The notes: a model not told the origin generated them from the letters alone. Numbered from the stretch's first letter, positions 32,411-39,925 are shown. The stretch is DNA of 64,000 bases from Streptomyces sp. DH12 (GCF_020873895.1 NZ_JAHWGT010000006.1:62001-126000); one strand, 5' to 3'. Numbers and translations are program-made.

Positions 32411-32931
32411 CGGTGAACTCCTGTGAGGAACGTGATCAGGTCGAACCAGTGGAGGGCGCCGGTGAGGCCGCCGATCGCGGTGACCGCCAGGGCCCACAGG
32501 CGCAGCACGGTCCCGCCGTGGCGCAGGATGCGGCGGACGACGATGGCGAGGGGGATGAGGGCGAGGGCGTAGGCGTAGCCGAGGTGGATGTCGCGGGCGA
32601 GGTGGACGGTGTAGGCCCAGGTGCTGGCGGCGCTGTGCCCGGTCCACGGGATCGGCACGACGGCGAGGAGGAGCCCGCCGACGGCCTGCCACGGCTTCCC
32701 GAACCGGCCCAGCCACGTGGTGAGGCGCTCCCAGCGGGTCGGCTCCGGCTGGGCGTATGGGTAGGCCAGGTCCACGGTGACGCGCACCTCGACCGGGCCG
32801 GGTGCCGGCGCGGGGGCCGGGGCGGGCGCGGGCGGGGGCATGTACCGGGGCGGGGCCCCGCCGGGGTCCGGCTGCGCGGGCAGCGGGGCGCCGGCGGGGA
32901 TGATCCGGGTCGGGGTGATCGGGTCGGCCAT
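32407..32931 (-). CDS. Pro-rich membrane protein of the Spd-like block
   Basis: A 174-residue protein: MADPITPTRIIPAGAPLP..., a (PA)n Pro-rich stretch, a charged amphipathic part, then three hydrophobic helices ending ALHWFDLITFLTGVHR. This layout (Pro-rich cytoplasmic arm plus C-terminal spans) is common in Streptomyces integrative-element membrane proteins. One-base overlap with the upstream gene (TGATG). Confidence 0.68.
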   Translation of the reverse strand: MADPITPTRIIPAGAPLPAQPDPGGAPPRYMPPPAPAPAPAPAPGPVEVRVTVDLAYPYAQPEPTRWERLTTWLGRFGKPWQAVGGLLLAVVPIPWTGHSAASTWAYTVHLARDIHLGYAYALALIPLAIVVRRILRHGGTVLRLWALAVTAIGGLTGALHWFDLITFLTGVHR

Positions 32932-33104
32932 CAGGACCACTCCCACAAGGCGGCGACGGTGGCCGCGGCGACGGTCAGGAGCGCGGTGGTGCGGATCGCG
33001 GGGAGGACGTAGGTGCCGCGGGCGGTCGCGGGGGCGAGCGCGATGAGCGCGGCGCCGGCGGTGAGGGCAAGGGTGCCGAAGGCGAGCACGGCGAGGACGG
33101 CCAT
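32931..33104 (-). CDS. 57-residue two-span membrane protein
   Basis: MAVLAVLAFGTLALTAGAAL... with two hydrophobic helices and a short C-terminus ALWEWS. Start and stop both form TGATG overlaps with neighbours, so it is embedded in the Spd-like operon. Confidence 0.65.
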   Translation of the reverse strand: MAVLAVLAFGTLALTAGAALIALAPATARGTYVLPAIRTTALLTVAAATVAALWEWS

Positions 33105-34045
33105 CAGTTGTACCCCCCGCCACCGCGGCCGACCGTGTCCGGACCCGTCTCGGGAAGCGTCGGCTGCCGCGGCGGCGTCCGCTTCGGCTTCTTCGCCCGG
33201 GACATCACGGTGCGGACGTAGCCGACGTCCACGGCGTGGCCGTGACGCGCGAGGTGGTCCGCGATGTCGCGCGGTGCCGCGCCGGGCGGCAGCGATGATG
33301 CGGCGGCGAGGATCAACTCGCTCTTGCTCGTCCCGGCGGGCGGCGCCCACACGGCGCTGACCTGCGGGGTATCGGGCGTATCAGCGGGTGCATCATGCGG
33401 CGCTTCAGCGTCCGCATCAGGTGATGCGCTCGTGCGGTGCCCGGTCGTGAGGGCGGCGGTCTCCTCCATCCCGGCGAGTTCGCGGCGGACGAGGCCGAGG
33501 GCGCGGCGGGCCTGGAGTTCGGCGCGCTGCTGGTCGACCCACTGCTGATCGCGGGTGCCGAGCGGAAGCGCGGTGTGCTGGAGGCGCAGGGTCCACAGGG
33601 CCTTGGCGATGAGGGACACCGCGGCGCCGACGAGCCCCACGGCCCACTGGTCGTCGATGACGTGCTCGGCGGCGATCGCGGCCATGGCGAGGAGGAGGGC
33701 GACGTGGCCGGCGCGGCGCGGCGGGGCGGCGCGCTTGGGGTCGTAGCGGGCAAGCCACTCCAGGGCCATGCAGGCGATCCACGCGGCGTCGAAGCAGGCC
33801 GCGGCGGCGTAGGCAGGGAGTTCGTCGACGCGGCGGTCGAGGAGGCTGCCGATCGAGGCGGTCGACCAGACGATGGCCGCGGTGAGCATGAGGACGAGGA
33901 GGATGTCGACGCCGCGGCGGATGGTGGTGTCCCAGTCGTGGGGCGGGGCGGGGATGGTGATGTCGACGGGGTCGTTGACGAGGGTGGTGCGGCCGTCGAT
34001 GGTGTGGGGCACCCAGCGGTCGCGGCGTTCGGTGCGGAAGCGCAT
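33104..34045 (-). CDS. SpdB2-like membrane/DNA-associated protein
   Basis: A 313-residue protein resembling SpdB2 / 'Sec31-like' proteins of actinomycete integrative and conjugative elements: N-terminal MRFRTERRDRWVPHTIDG, four hydrophobic helices (about 50-145) with ACMALEWLARYDPKRAAPPR, a long cytoplasmic helix, and a C-terminal segment (AAPRDIADHLARHGHAVDVG) resembling a winged-helix DNA-binding fold. Spd proteins help plasmid spread between hyphal compartments. No TraB/FtsK-like translocase is present in this element, so the role here is open. Confidence 0.72.
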   Translation of the reverse strand: MRFRTERRDRWVPHTIDGRTTLVNDPVDITIPAPPHDWDTTIRRGVDILLVLMLTAAIVWSTASIGSLLDRRVDELPAYAAAACFDAAWIACMALEWLARYDPKRAAPPRRAGHVALLLAMAAIAAEHVIDDQWAVGLVGAAVSLIAKALWTLRLQHTALPLGTRDQQWVDQQRAELQARRALGLVRRELAGMEETAALTTGHRTSASPDADAEAPHDAPADTPDTPQVSAVWAPPAGTSKSELILAAASSLPPGAAPRDIADHLARHGHAVDVGYVRTVMSRAKKPKRTPPRQPTLPETGPDTVGRGGGGYN

Positions 34046-34067
34046 GGTGCTGCTCCGGGAGTGTGGG

Positions 34068-34106
34068 GGCCGGGCCCGCCGCTGTGGGGTGGGTGGGGGC
34101 CCGGCC
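34068..34106 (-). other. GC-rich intergenic hairpin (early-region series)
   Basis: Perfect 10-bp stem GGCCGGGCCC / GGGCCCGGCC, ending 23 bases before the SpdB2-like start and just after the preceding stop (34118). No T-tract. Confidence 0.55.
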
Positions 34107-34117
34107 GGTCGGTGGGG

Positions 34118-34576
34118 TCAGACGGTGGGCGCGTCCGCAGTACCGCCGAGCGGGAGCGGCTGCACGCGCCACAGCACGTCGGCGGCGGGCGGCATCGCGG
34201 CGCCGGGCGGGTGGGTGGTCCACCCCGAGCGGGGCGCGCCTTCGGCTTCGGCGGCGGCTTCAGCGGCCTCCAGGGACGCGTGGACGCTGTGCAGGGCGCC
34301 CCGGCGGAACAGCACGTACACGCGGTCCAGGGCGGCGTTCTGCTTGCGGGCGGTACGCAGCAGCGCCCGCAGGACGGCACGGTCCTCGGTGTCGAGGAGC
34401 GCCTGGGCGCGCAGGGCCTTCAACTCGCCCTCGGCGCGGTCGATGGCCTGGGTGTACCGGGCGACGTTGCGGCGCTGCTCGTTGATCTTGGCGCGGGCGG
34501 CGGTGGCATCTGCCTCCGCTTCGGCGAGGTCGGCGCGGAGCGCGCGCAGGGTGCGGGTACGGACGAGGGTGAACAC
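34118..34576 (-). CDS. coiled-coil protein of integrative-element type
   Basis: A 152-residue protein: MFTLVRTRTLRALRADLAEA..., about 70 residues of Ala/Glu/Arg coiled coil, then YVLFRRGALHSVHASLEAAE and a Pro-rich tail. This architecture is frequent beside spd-type genes in Streptomyces elements. Function unknown. Confidence 0.66.
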   Translation of the reverse strand: MFTLVRTRTLRALRADLAEAEADATAARAKINEQRRNVARYTQAIDRAEGELKALRAQALLDTEDRAVLRALLRTARKQNAALDRVYVLFRRGALHSVHASLEAAEAAAEAEGAPRSGWTTHPPGAAMPPAADVLWRVQPLPLGGTADAPTV

Positions 34577-34598
34577 GGGGCTCCTCCGGAGCGGACGA

Positions 34599-34630
34599 AG
34601 GTCGGGCCCTGCTGGCGTGGTCTGGGCCCG
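34599..34630 (-). other. intergenic hairpin (early-region series)
   Basis: A 9-bp stem GTCGGGCCC / GGGCCCGGC with one G-T wobble, ending 23 bases before the start at 34576. Confidence 0.45.
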
Positions 34631-34648
34631 GCTGGTCGGTGGGCGAGG

Positions 34649-34723
34649 TCAGACGGTTCGGCCGATGAGGTAGGCGAGCAGCAGGAAGGGTCCGACGATG
34701 CCGAACAGGTAGATGGCGCGCAT
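34649..34723 (-). CDS. 24-residue membrane micropeptide
   Basis: ATG 34723 encodes MRAIYLFGIVGPFLLLAYLI followed by GRTV, a single hydrophobic helix. GAGGAG lies about 9 bases upstream, overlapping the end of the previous gene. Short, but it has a good site, start and stop within a compact operon. Confidence 0.55.
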   Translation of the reverse strand: MRAIYLFGIVGPFLLLAYLIGRTV

Positions 34724-34736
34724 GGTGGCGGTCTCC

Positions 34737-34919
34737 TCAGCGGCGGGTGTTGGCGCTGGCGGAGTCCTGCGCGTGGCTGATGGCGAGGGCGTGCTGGTCG
34801 CGGGCGGCGGCCTGGGTGGTGGGCGACTGGGCGGCCTGGTAGTCGGCGGCGGCCTGGGCCTGGAGGTCGCGGACGCGGCGGGGGGCTTCGTCCTGCTGGG
34901 AGGTCTCGGTACGCTTCAT
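34737..34919 (-). CDS. 60-residue Gln/Ala-rich small protein
   Basis: MKRTETSQQDEAPRRVRDLQ... is a helical, Ala/Gln-rich protein ending SASANTRR. ATG 34919 is chosen over an upstream in-frame ATG at 34970, which lies in the hairpin leader. It is the first gene after the promoter at 35012-35040. Confidence 0.6.
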   Translation of the reverse strand: MKRTETSQQDEAPRRVRDLQAQAAADYQAAQSPTTQAAARDQHALAISHAQDSASANTRR

Positions 34920-34955
34920 GGGCCTGCTCTCTGGGATCGCTTCGAGAGGGTGGGC

Positions 34956-34995
34956 AGGCCCCGGCCACATGGAGGTGCAACTCCGGCCGGGGCCT
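34956..34995 (-). other. leader hairpin downstream of an early promoter
   Basis: Perfect 11-bp stem AGGCCCCGGCC / GGCCGGGGCCT with an 18-base loop, inside the predicted 5' leader between the promoter at 35012-35040 and ATG 34919. It could be an attenuator or RNA-stabilising element. Confidence 0.6.
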
Positions 34996-35011
34996 TCGTC
35001 GTGCAGGCTCC

Positions 35012-35040
35012 ACCGTAGGGAACCTGCTTTACAGTGTCAA
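35012..35040 (-). promoter_or_regulatory. consensus sigma-70-type promoter (minus strand)
   Basis: TTGACA (35040-35035), exactly 17-bp spacer, TACGGT (35017-35012). It would start transcription near 35005 and drive the 34919 to 30529 minus-strand early genes. It is the best promoter match in the window. Confidence 0.72.
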
Positions 35041-35054
35041 CGAGGTTGGGCAGG

Positions 35055-35324
35055 ATGGAGCCTATGCCGGACAAGGACGGGCCGGAGGAGACGGAAGGGA
35101 GCAGGCTGGTGAACCTGTCGCAGCTTGCCGACGAGCTGGGCGTGACGCGGCAGTGGCTGCACACGCTTCGGACGAAGGACCCGGCGTTCCCGCCGTCGCG
35201 CAGGAAGCCGGGGAGCACCCGGGAGTTCTGGGACCTGGACGAGGCGCGGGCCTACTACGACTCGCGCGACAAGCGGCCAGGCTGGCGGACCGATATCAAG
35301 GGCGCGCCGCCCGCCGCCGAGTAG
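35055..35324 (+). CDS. AlpA/excisionase-like helix-turn-helix protein
   Basis: About 89 residues from ATG 35055 (ATG 35064 also possible). A short acidic N-terminus precedes a MerR/AlpA-type winged helix: LVNLSQLADELGVTRQWLHT and FPPSRRKPGSTREFWDLDEA. Divergent from the strong early promoter, so it could regulate that promoter or act as an excisionase. It is followed by a good terminator. Confidence 0.68.
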   Translation: MEPMPDKDGPEETEGSRLVNLSQLADELGVTRQWLHTLRTKDPAFPPSRRKPGSTREFWDLDEARAYYDSRDKRPGWRTDIKGAPPAAE

Positions 35325-35340
35325 CCCCGCGCACGAACAG

Positions 35341-35364
35341 GCCCCCACCCGTCTGGGTGGGGGC
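35341..35364 (+). terminator. terminator after the AlpA-like gene
   Basis: Perfect 10-bp stem GCCCCCACCC / GGGTGGGGGC with a GTCT loop, 16 bases after the stop. Confidence 0.7.
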
Positions 35365-35413
35365 TCGCTGCTGTCCGGGTGCGGCCGGGCCGGTCCGGAT
35401 CGACGATGGGTCC

Positions 35414-35635
35414 ATGACCGGACCTCCCGTGGTCGTGTACCCGCCGTCGCCGTCGGGCGGGCGTCGGGTGCGTGCGGACGGGGAGATCCTCGGCCTCGCG
35501 TACAACCTCACCGACCTGGTGGAGTTCTTGCGCCGGGCCGGCCTGGACATGGAGCCCGAGGACGCCGCGGTGTCGCCGCTGATCGAGTGGCGCGGCGGGG
35601 ACGCGAACGTGTGGGGCCCGCCCCCACCGCCCTGA
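35414..35635 (+). CDS. 73-residue conserved actinomycete element protein
   Basis: MTGPPVVVYPPSPSGGRRVR..., then GEILGLAYNLTDLVEFLRRA and LIEWRGGDANVWG. I recall close relatives in Streptomyces integrative elements and chromosomes, annotated as hypothetical. Plus strand, monocistronic, converging with the next minus-strand gene, whose stop is 1 base away. Confidence 0.7.
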   Translation: MTGPPVVVYPPSPSGGRRVRADGEILGLAYNLTDLVEFLRRAGLDMEPEDAAVSPLIEWRGGDANVWGPPPPP

Positions 35636-35636
35636 C

Positions 35637-36338
35637 CTACGCGACGGCGTGCTCGGGGGCGTGCCAGGTGTCGCCGCAACCGCGGCAGCGGGCGAGGGGT
35701 CGGGCGCCGGCGCCGCCGTGGACGATGATCTGCCCGCCGCAGCCGGTGCAGGGCCGGGCGAGGGCCGCGGTCCCGTCGTGGAGGTCGAGGGCGGTCTCGA
35801 TCCGGCGGGCGGCCTCGGCGGCGATGCGGTGGATCCAGGCCCGCTGTGCGGCGGTCAGGGGCGTCCAGGGCCCGGGGCGGCCCTCCACTACCGCGAGGAG
35901 CCACAGGGCGGCGTGGGGGGCTGTGCGGCGCCGTCCCGGGGCGCCCCAGCGGCGGGGGTCGGCAGCGTCCTCGGCGGCGAGCCGGTTGCGGCGCTCCCGC
36001 TCGGCGATCGGCCACGTCTCTGGGGCCCGGCCCATCGGGGGCCGCTGAAGTGCCGCCGCGGCCTGGTCGGCCAGCTCGACGAGCGCGGCCTCCACGGTGC
36101 GCATCGTGTCCAGGATGGGGATGGACAGCGGGGCGGCGGTGTGGCCGATCTGGGCCGGGTCGCGCTCCAGCGCCCGCAGTTGCCCGGCCGCGGTGTCGTG
36201 CAGCTCCAGCGCGGTGAGGTAGGCGCGGAGGGCGGTGGGGGGCCAGGTGGTGGGCGTGGTGGCGAGCGCGGCGCGAAGGTCGGCCCAGCCGGTGGCGATG
36301 GTGCGGAGGTGCTGCGCGGTGGTGGTGGCGGTGTTCAC
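35637..36338 (-). CDS. phage protein with C-terminal zinc ribbon
   Basis: A 233-residue protein starting at GTG 36338 with an AGGAG site. A helical N-terminal two thirds (LRAYLTALELHDTAAGQLRA; WTPLTAAQRAWIHRIAAEA) is followed by a CTGCGG...CRGCGDTW zinc ribbon. Similar proteins occur in early regions of Streptomyces phages and integrative elements; function unknown. Confidence 0.66.
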   Translation of the reverse strand: MNTATTTAQHLRTIATGWADLRAALATTPTTWPPTALRAYLTALELHDTAAGQLRALERDPAQIGHTAAPLSIPILDTMRTVEAALVELADQAAAALQRPPMGRAPETWPIAERERRNRLAAEDAADPRRWGAPGRRRTAPHAALWLLAVVEGRPGPWTPLTAAQRAWIHRIAAEAARRIETALDLHDGTAALARPCTGCGGQIIVHGGAGARPLARCRGCGDTWHAPEHAVA

Positions 36339-36378
36339 TGCGGGCTCCTGTGGTGCGGCGGTACGGTGGCGGAGCTGG

Positions 36379-36415
36379 GGGGCGCGCCGGTCCTGGGGAG
36401 GTCTGGGCGCGCCCC
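36379..36415 (-). other. GC-rich intergenic hairpin (early-region series)
   Basis: Perfect 10-bp stem GGGGCGCGCC / GGCGCGCCCC, 10 bases after the stop at 36426 and 41 bases before the next start (36338). Confidence 0.55.
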
Positions 36416-36425
36416 TGTCGTCGTG

Positions 36426-36668
36426 TCAGGTGGTGTGCGGACCGGTGAGAACAAGCACTTCGATCCGCTTGTCGCAGAGGGCGACGATCTTTTCGGCCCA
36501 GTCGAGGGTGAGCGGCGCCCGGCCGGTGAGCATGTGGCTGAGGTGCTTCGTGGACAGGTCGAGCTGACGGCAGGCGGATGCTTGGCTGATGCGGGCCTCG
36601 GCGAGCGCGGCGCGGACTTGCTCCCGCAGTGCCTGCTCGGCTTGCCCGGTCCTCCTCGGGATGGGCAT
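36426..36668 (-). CDS. small XRE-type DNA-binding protein
   Basis: An 80-residue protein (MPIPRRTGQAEQALREQVRA) with a helix-turn-helix: LAEARISQASACRQLDLSTK, then HLSHMLTGRAPLTLDWAEKI. ATG 36668 has a GAGGAGG site 5 bases upstream. Probably an early-gene regulator. Confidence 0.75.
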   Translation of the reverse strand: MPIPRRTGQAEQALREQVRAALAEARISQASACRQLDLSTKHLSHMLTGRAPLTLDWAEKIVALCDKRIEVLVLTGPHTT

Positions 36669-36690
36669 GGCGCCTCCTCTCGGTGCGGGG

Positions 36691-36716
36691 CCGGGGCGCC
36701 GGGGTGGGCGCCCCGG
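36691..36716 (-). other. GC-rich intergenic hairpin (early-region series)
   Basis: Perfect 10-bp stem CCGGGGCGCC / GGCGCCCCGG with a 6-base loop, 23 bases before the XRE start (36668) and 5 bases after the upstream stop. Confidence 0.55.
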
Positions 36717-36721
36717 CGGGG

Positions 36722-37063
36722 TCAGGACTGTGGGGCGGACCGGGCCGGCCCGTCGAGGGCGATGCGGACGGTTTCCATGGCGGCGTCCCAGCCGCCCGGC
36801 CAGGCCCCGGTGGTGGGCGATCCGGGCGGCGGCGGGGTGTCGGTGGCGGCACGCACGCGGTCGAGGGCGGCCTGGGCGGCCCACAGGTCCGGGAGGATCG
36901 CCTGGACGTGCCGCTTGTTGCCGGCGGCGACGTGCTCCAGAGTCTCGATGCGCGCGTGCAGCTGCTCGACGTGCTCCCGGAGGGCGGTCGCCTCGGTGGT
37001 GGAGAGTACGCCGCGCTCGGCTCGGGTGAGGAGGACGCTCAGCGCGTCCGGGGTGGCGGTCAC
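36722..37063 (-). CDS. 113-residue coiled-coil phage protein
   Basis: GTG 37063 overlaps the previous stop. The sequence VTATPDALSVLLTRAERGVL... continues as a helical coiled coil (EATALREHVEQLHARIETLE), ending with a WDAAMETVRIALDG helix. Resembles small Streptomyces phage proteins of unknown role. Confidence 0.62.
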   Translation of the reverse strand: MTATPDALSVLLTRAERGVLSTTEATALREHVEQLHARIETLEHVAAGNKRHVQAILPDLWAAQAALDRVRAATDTPPPPGSPTTGAWPGGWDAAMETVRIALDGPARSAPQS

Positions 37064-37482
37064 AGGGTCTCCAGGACGTCGTGGATGGTCCGGCCGGTGG
37101 GGGTGTCGCCGCGGGCGGGGCTGCCGAGCAGCGGCTCCCAGGTGGCCCGCATGGTCTCGGCGCACTCGGTCAGGAACGCGCGCACGGCGGGCTCGTCCGC
37201 CTCGGTGACGGCGATGGCGTGCGAGCAGTTGAAGCCCTTGCGCTGGATGACGAAGAAGAGCAGCAGCGTGTCCGCCGGGACCTGCTCGCCGGGCTCGTAG
37301 TCGTCCGGGTCGGGCCGGTGCCAGTCCCAGCGGAAGAGGAGGCTGAGGTCGCGGTCCCCGGTGACGAACAGGGTCTCGGCGAACTCCTGCCACGAGGGCC
37401 ATCGGGTGTGCTGGCCGGTCTTGAAGTGGTTGCCTTCGGCGCAGTAGTACGGGTGGTCGACGTCCCACAGGCGCGTGCTCAC
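37060..37482 (-). CDS. 140-residue phage protein of unknown function
   Basis: Starts at GTG 37482 (VSTRLWDVDHPYYCAEGNHF), overlapping the upstream micropeptide stop. Rich in Trp/Asp with strands around DRDLSLLFRWDWHRPD and TLLLFFVIQRKGFNCSHAIA. The compact alpha/beta composition suggests a globular enzyme-like or binding protein. Conserved in Streptomyces mobile DNA (recollection), no assigned activity. Confidence 0.65.
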   Translation of the reverse strand: MSTRLWDVDHPYYCAEGNHFKTGQHTRWPSWQEFAETLFVTGDRDLSLLFRWDWHRPDPDDYEPGEQVPADTLLLFFVIQRKGFNCSHAIAVTEADEPAVRAFLTECAETMRATWEPLLGSPARGDTPTGRTIHDVLETL

Positions 37483-37589
37483 GGGCGGTGTCTCCAGTCG
37501 TAGATGCGGCGGGTGAGGGTGTAGGCGCCGGCGGTGGTGGCCGAGACGGCCAGCCACACGCCGGCGAGGTACAGGACGGTGGTCGTCAT
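37479..37589 (-). CDS. 36-residue membrane micropeptide
   Basis: ATG 37589 encodes MTTTVLYLAGVWLAVSATTA..., one hydrophobic helix followed by a basic tail (RRIYDWRHRP). It is linked by four-base overlaps at both ends (ATGA and GTGA), strong evidence that it is translated. Confidence 0.65.
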   Translation of the reverse strand: MTTTVLYLAGVWLAVSATTAGAYTLTRRIYDWRHRP

Positions 37590-37987
37590 CGCGGGGCGTT
37601 GGCGAGGTCGAGGAGCACGTCGGCGTGGCACGGCTGGTCGAGCGGGCACCAGCAGAGGAGGTCCCGGCCCGCCAGCTCGCGGCGGATCTCGGCAGCGGGA
37701 GGAAGGGCGACGGGCCGTCGCACACCGTCGGTGCCCTCGACTACGAGCCCGCCGTGTCGCATGCCGAGGCGGAAAAACATCGTGGCTTCTTCACGTGTCG
37801 CCACGAACTTGGATGTCGTGCAGCGTTGCCCGTCACGCCAGGTGGGACCGGAGGACACCCACAAACCGAGGGCGGCCGGGTTGCCCCACCGGCTGCCGCG
37901 GCCGACGTACACGGCGCCGAGGGGGTTGGTGGTGTGGTTGGCGGCGCGCCAGCCCTTGGTGCGGCGGCGCTGGATACGGGCGGCCAT
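37586..37987 (-). CDS. DUF4326 domain protein
   Basis: A 133-residue protein with the DUF4326 signature: VYVGRGSRWGNPAALG near residue 27, EEATMFFRLG, and LAGRDLLCWCPLDQPCHADVL near the C-terminus with its conserved CWC...CHAD cysteines. Domain function is unknown; it is common in phages. ATGA overlaps on both sides. Confidence 0.82.
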   Translation of the reverse strand: MAARIQRRRTKGWRAANHTTNPLGAVYVGRGSRWGNPAALGLWVSSGPTWRDGQRCTTSKFVATREEATMFFRLGMRHGGLVVEGTDGVRRPVALPPAAEIRRELAGRDLLCWCPLDQPCHADVLLDLANAPR

Positions 37988-38379
37988 CAGTGGGCGTCCT
38001 CGGCGGACCGGGCGGCGGCCGGCTGCTCACCGGGGTGGGTCTGGTTGACGACGCGGTGGGTCGGCGGCTGGCCGATGCCGGGGCAGGGGCGGCCGTGCCA
38101 CTGGTGCTGGCCCATGACGCCCGCCTTGGTCATGGCGCGGTCCTTGCCGCAGTGGCGGCACCAGCCGCGCGGGCGCGGGGGCTGGGACACCTGCGGGTAG
38201 ACGATCCGGTAGGTGGGGTGGTCCCAGATGGTGCGGCGCTGGCCGTCGATGCGGATGTGGAGGTATCCGCCGCCGCCCGCTCCGACGATGGTGGCGGGCT
38301 TGCCGTCGTAGGTGATGCGCATCTTGTGGCGGGCGGGGACGCCGTACTGGCGGCGGATCCATTCCATGGTGCTGGCCAC
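37987..38379 (-). CDS. phage protein with Cys/His zinc motif
   Basis: A 130-residue protein from GTG 38379 (GAGGAG 9 bases upstream). A beta-rich half (MRITYDGKPATIVGAGGGGY, LHIRIDGQRRTIWDHP) precedes WCRHCGKDRA...HQWHGRPCPG, a likely zinc site. Unknown role in the early region. Confidence 0.65.
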   Translation of the reverse strand: MASTMEWIRRQYGVPARHKMRITYDGKPATIVGAGGGGYLHIRIDGQRRTIWDHPTYRIVYPQVSQPPRPRGWCRHCGKDRAMTKAGVMGQHQWHGRPCPGIGQPPTHRVVNQTHPGEQPAAARSAEDAH

Positions 38380-38419
38380 GGTGGGTGTCTCCTCGGGGTG
38401 GTGTGGTGGGATGGGTGCC

Positions 38420-38448
38420 GGGCCGCCCTGAATCCCGCAGGGCGGCCC
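38420..38448 (-). other. GC-rich intergenic hairpin (early-region series)
   Basis: Perfect 11-bp stem GGGCCGCCCTG / CAGGGCGGCCC with a 7-base loop, 12 bases after the stop at 38461 and 41 bases before the next start. Confidence 0.6.
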
Positions 38449-38460
38449 TCTGCGTGCGGG

Positions 38461-38880
38461 TCAGGCGGTGTGGCGGTCCTCGTCCCGCCAGCGGTGGACA
38501 GTGCGCCGGACGACGCCCGTGCGCTCCGCGATAACCCGGGAGCTGAGCCCGGCCTCCGTCATCCGTCGGCACGCCTCCAGCGCCTCCTGGCGGGTGAGGA
38601 CCGGGTAGGGGGCGTAGCCGCGGACGACACGCTCGACGGCGAGTTCGTCGATCTCCGGGTCCCTCGGGCGCTGCACCTGGGGCTTGCGGGTCTTGTCCGG
38701 GTCGGGGGACGGTTCCCGGGTGAGCGCGTCGAGGGCGTCGCTGAGGTCGTCGGCCAGGCTGCGCCACAGGGCGGCCTGCTCGGGGTCGCGCCGCTCGGCG
38801 CGGGTGGCGGCCCGGAGGAGGGTGTCCGCGAGGTCGGCGGCGTCGTGGGTGGTGGGCAGGTTCAGCGTCAGGCGGAGCAC
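38461..38880 (-). CDS. helix-turn-helix phage protein
   Basis: A 139-residue protein from GTG 38880. The N-terminal half is helical (THDAADLADTLLRAATRAE), the middle is charged and disordered, and the C-terminal half contains a homeodomain-like HTH (MTEAGLSSRVIAERTGVVRR, TVHRWRDEDR). Probably a DNA-binding regulator; located directly downstream of the methyltransferase gene. Confidence 0.7.
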   Translation of the reverse strand: MLRLTLNLPTTHDAADLADTLLRAATRAERRDPEQAALWRSLADDLSDALDALTREPSPDPDKTRKPQVQRPRDPEIDELAVERVVRGYAPYPVLTRQEALEACRRMTEAGLSSRVIAERTGVVRRTVHRWRDEDRHTA

Positions 38881-38923
38881 GGGTGGTCCCTTCGCGGGCG
38901 GAGTGGTGTGGAACCGGATGCGG

Positions 38924-39883
38924 TCAGGCGGGGACGGCCGCGGGGGTGGTGGCGGCGTGGATGAGGGCGGCGCCGAGTGGTACGGGGCAGGCGTTGCCGA
39001 TCTGCTGGGGGATGTCGCGTCCGGTCCAGGGGTAATTCGCGGGAAAGCCCTGGAGGGCGCCGGCCTCGGCGTGGGTGAACCGCGGGAGGTCGCGGCCGTC
39101 CGCGTCGAGCACGCGGTTGCGGCTGACCTTCCCGGTGACGGTGAACGCGGGTTCGCTGCTGTGGCGCCTGCCGCGCGCCTTGGGGTCGCCGCCGGTGCCG
39201 TAGTTCGACACGACGGTGAAGTCCTCGCCGCGGTCGAGGACGTCGGCCATGGCGACCGTCGGCAGGAGGTGTTCGTCCCCGGGGCGGGGCGGCCAGCGGC
39301 GGTGGGTTGGCGCGGGCAGGGCGACGACGTCGTACAGGTTGGCGACGAGGACGGCCCGGCGGCGGGTCTGGGGGACGCCGTACTGCTCCGCGGAGAGGAT
39401 CCCGCAGGCGACGGAGTAGCCCTCGGTGGTGAGGAGTTCGGCGTAGGTCTGCCACACGGGCAGGGCCTGGGGGACCTGCTCCAGGACGATCGCCCGGTAG
39501 GGGCGGCCCTCGTCGGCCGCGTCGAGGATCCAGCGCAGCGGTTCGAGGACGAGGAGGGACCGCTCGTCGAGCCCGTCGGCCGGGGAGAGGGTGCGGCGGG
39601 CGGCCATGGCGCGGGCCCGGTGGAGGAGCGCGGTGAGCGCGGTGCGTCCGGTGCCGGTGCCGGCGACGGAGTAGGTCTGGCACGGGGGGCCGGCGGTGAG
39701 GGTGGTCGCCTCGGGGAGGTCGTGGATGGTGAGGTGGCGGACGTCGGCGTTGATGGTGGGGAGCCCGGCGTTGCGGCGGGTGGCGACGGTGTGGGGGTCC
39801 AGTTCGATGCCGAGGGTGGGGTGTCCGAGGGTGTGGGCGGGGTGGTCGAGTCCGCCGGGGCCGGCGAACAGGGCGTGCATCAC
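38924..39883 (-). CDS. DNA (cytosine-5) methyltransferase, orphan
   Basis: A 319-residue C5 methyltransferase. Motif I LFAGPGGLD, motif IV GPPCQ with the catalytic Cys68, motif VI seen as LEQVP rather than the usual ENV, motif VIII QTRRR, target-recognition region around 200-260, and motif X IGNACPVPLGAALI. No restriction endonuclease is adjacent, so it probably protects phage DNA from host restriction or marks the lysogen. GTG 39883 and ATG 39880 are both possible starts after the AGGAG site. Confidence 0.9.
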   Translation of the reverse strand: MMHALFAGPGGLDHPAHTLGHPTLGIELDPHTVATRRNAGLPTINADVRHLTIHDLPEATTLTAGPPCQTYSVAGTGTGRTALTALLHRARAMAARRTLSPADGLDERSLLVLEPLRWILDAADEGRPYRAIVLEQVPQALPVWQTYAELLTTEGYSVACGILSAEQYGVPQTRRRAVLVANLYDVVALPAPTHRRWPPRPGDEHLLPTVAMADVLDRGEDFTVVSNYGTGGDPKARGRRHSSEPAFTVTGKVSRNRVLDADGRDLPRFTHAEAGALQGFPANYPWTGRDIPQQIGNACPVPLGAALIHAATTPAAVPA

Positions 39884-39925
39884 GGTGGGCTCCTGTCGGG
39901 TGGGTGGTCAGGTGGGGGTGTGGCT

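Noticed and set aside
38924-39883. Restriction-modification system
   Set aside because: Only a methyltransferase is present; neighbours show no endonuclease motifs.
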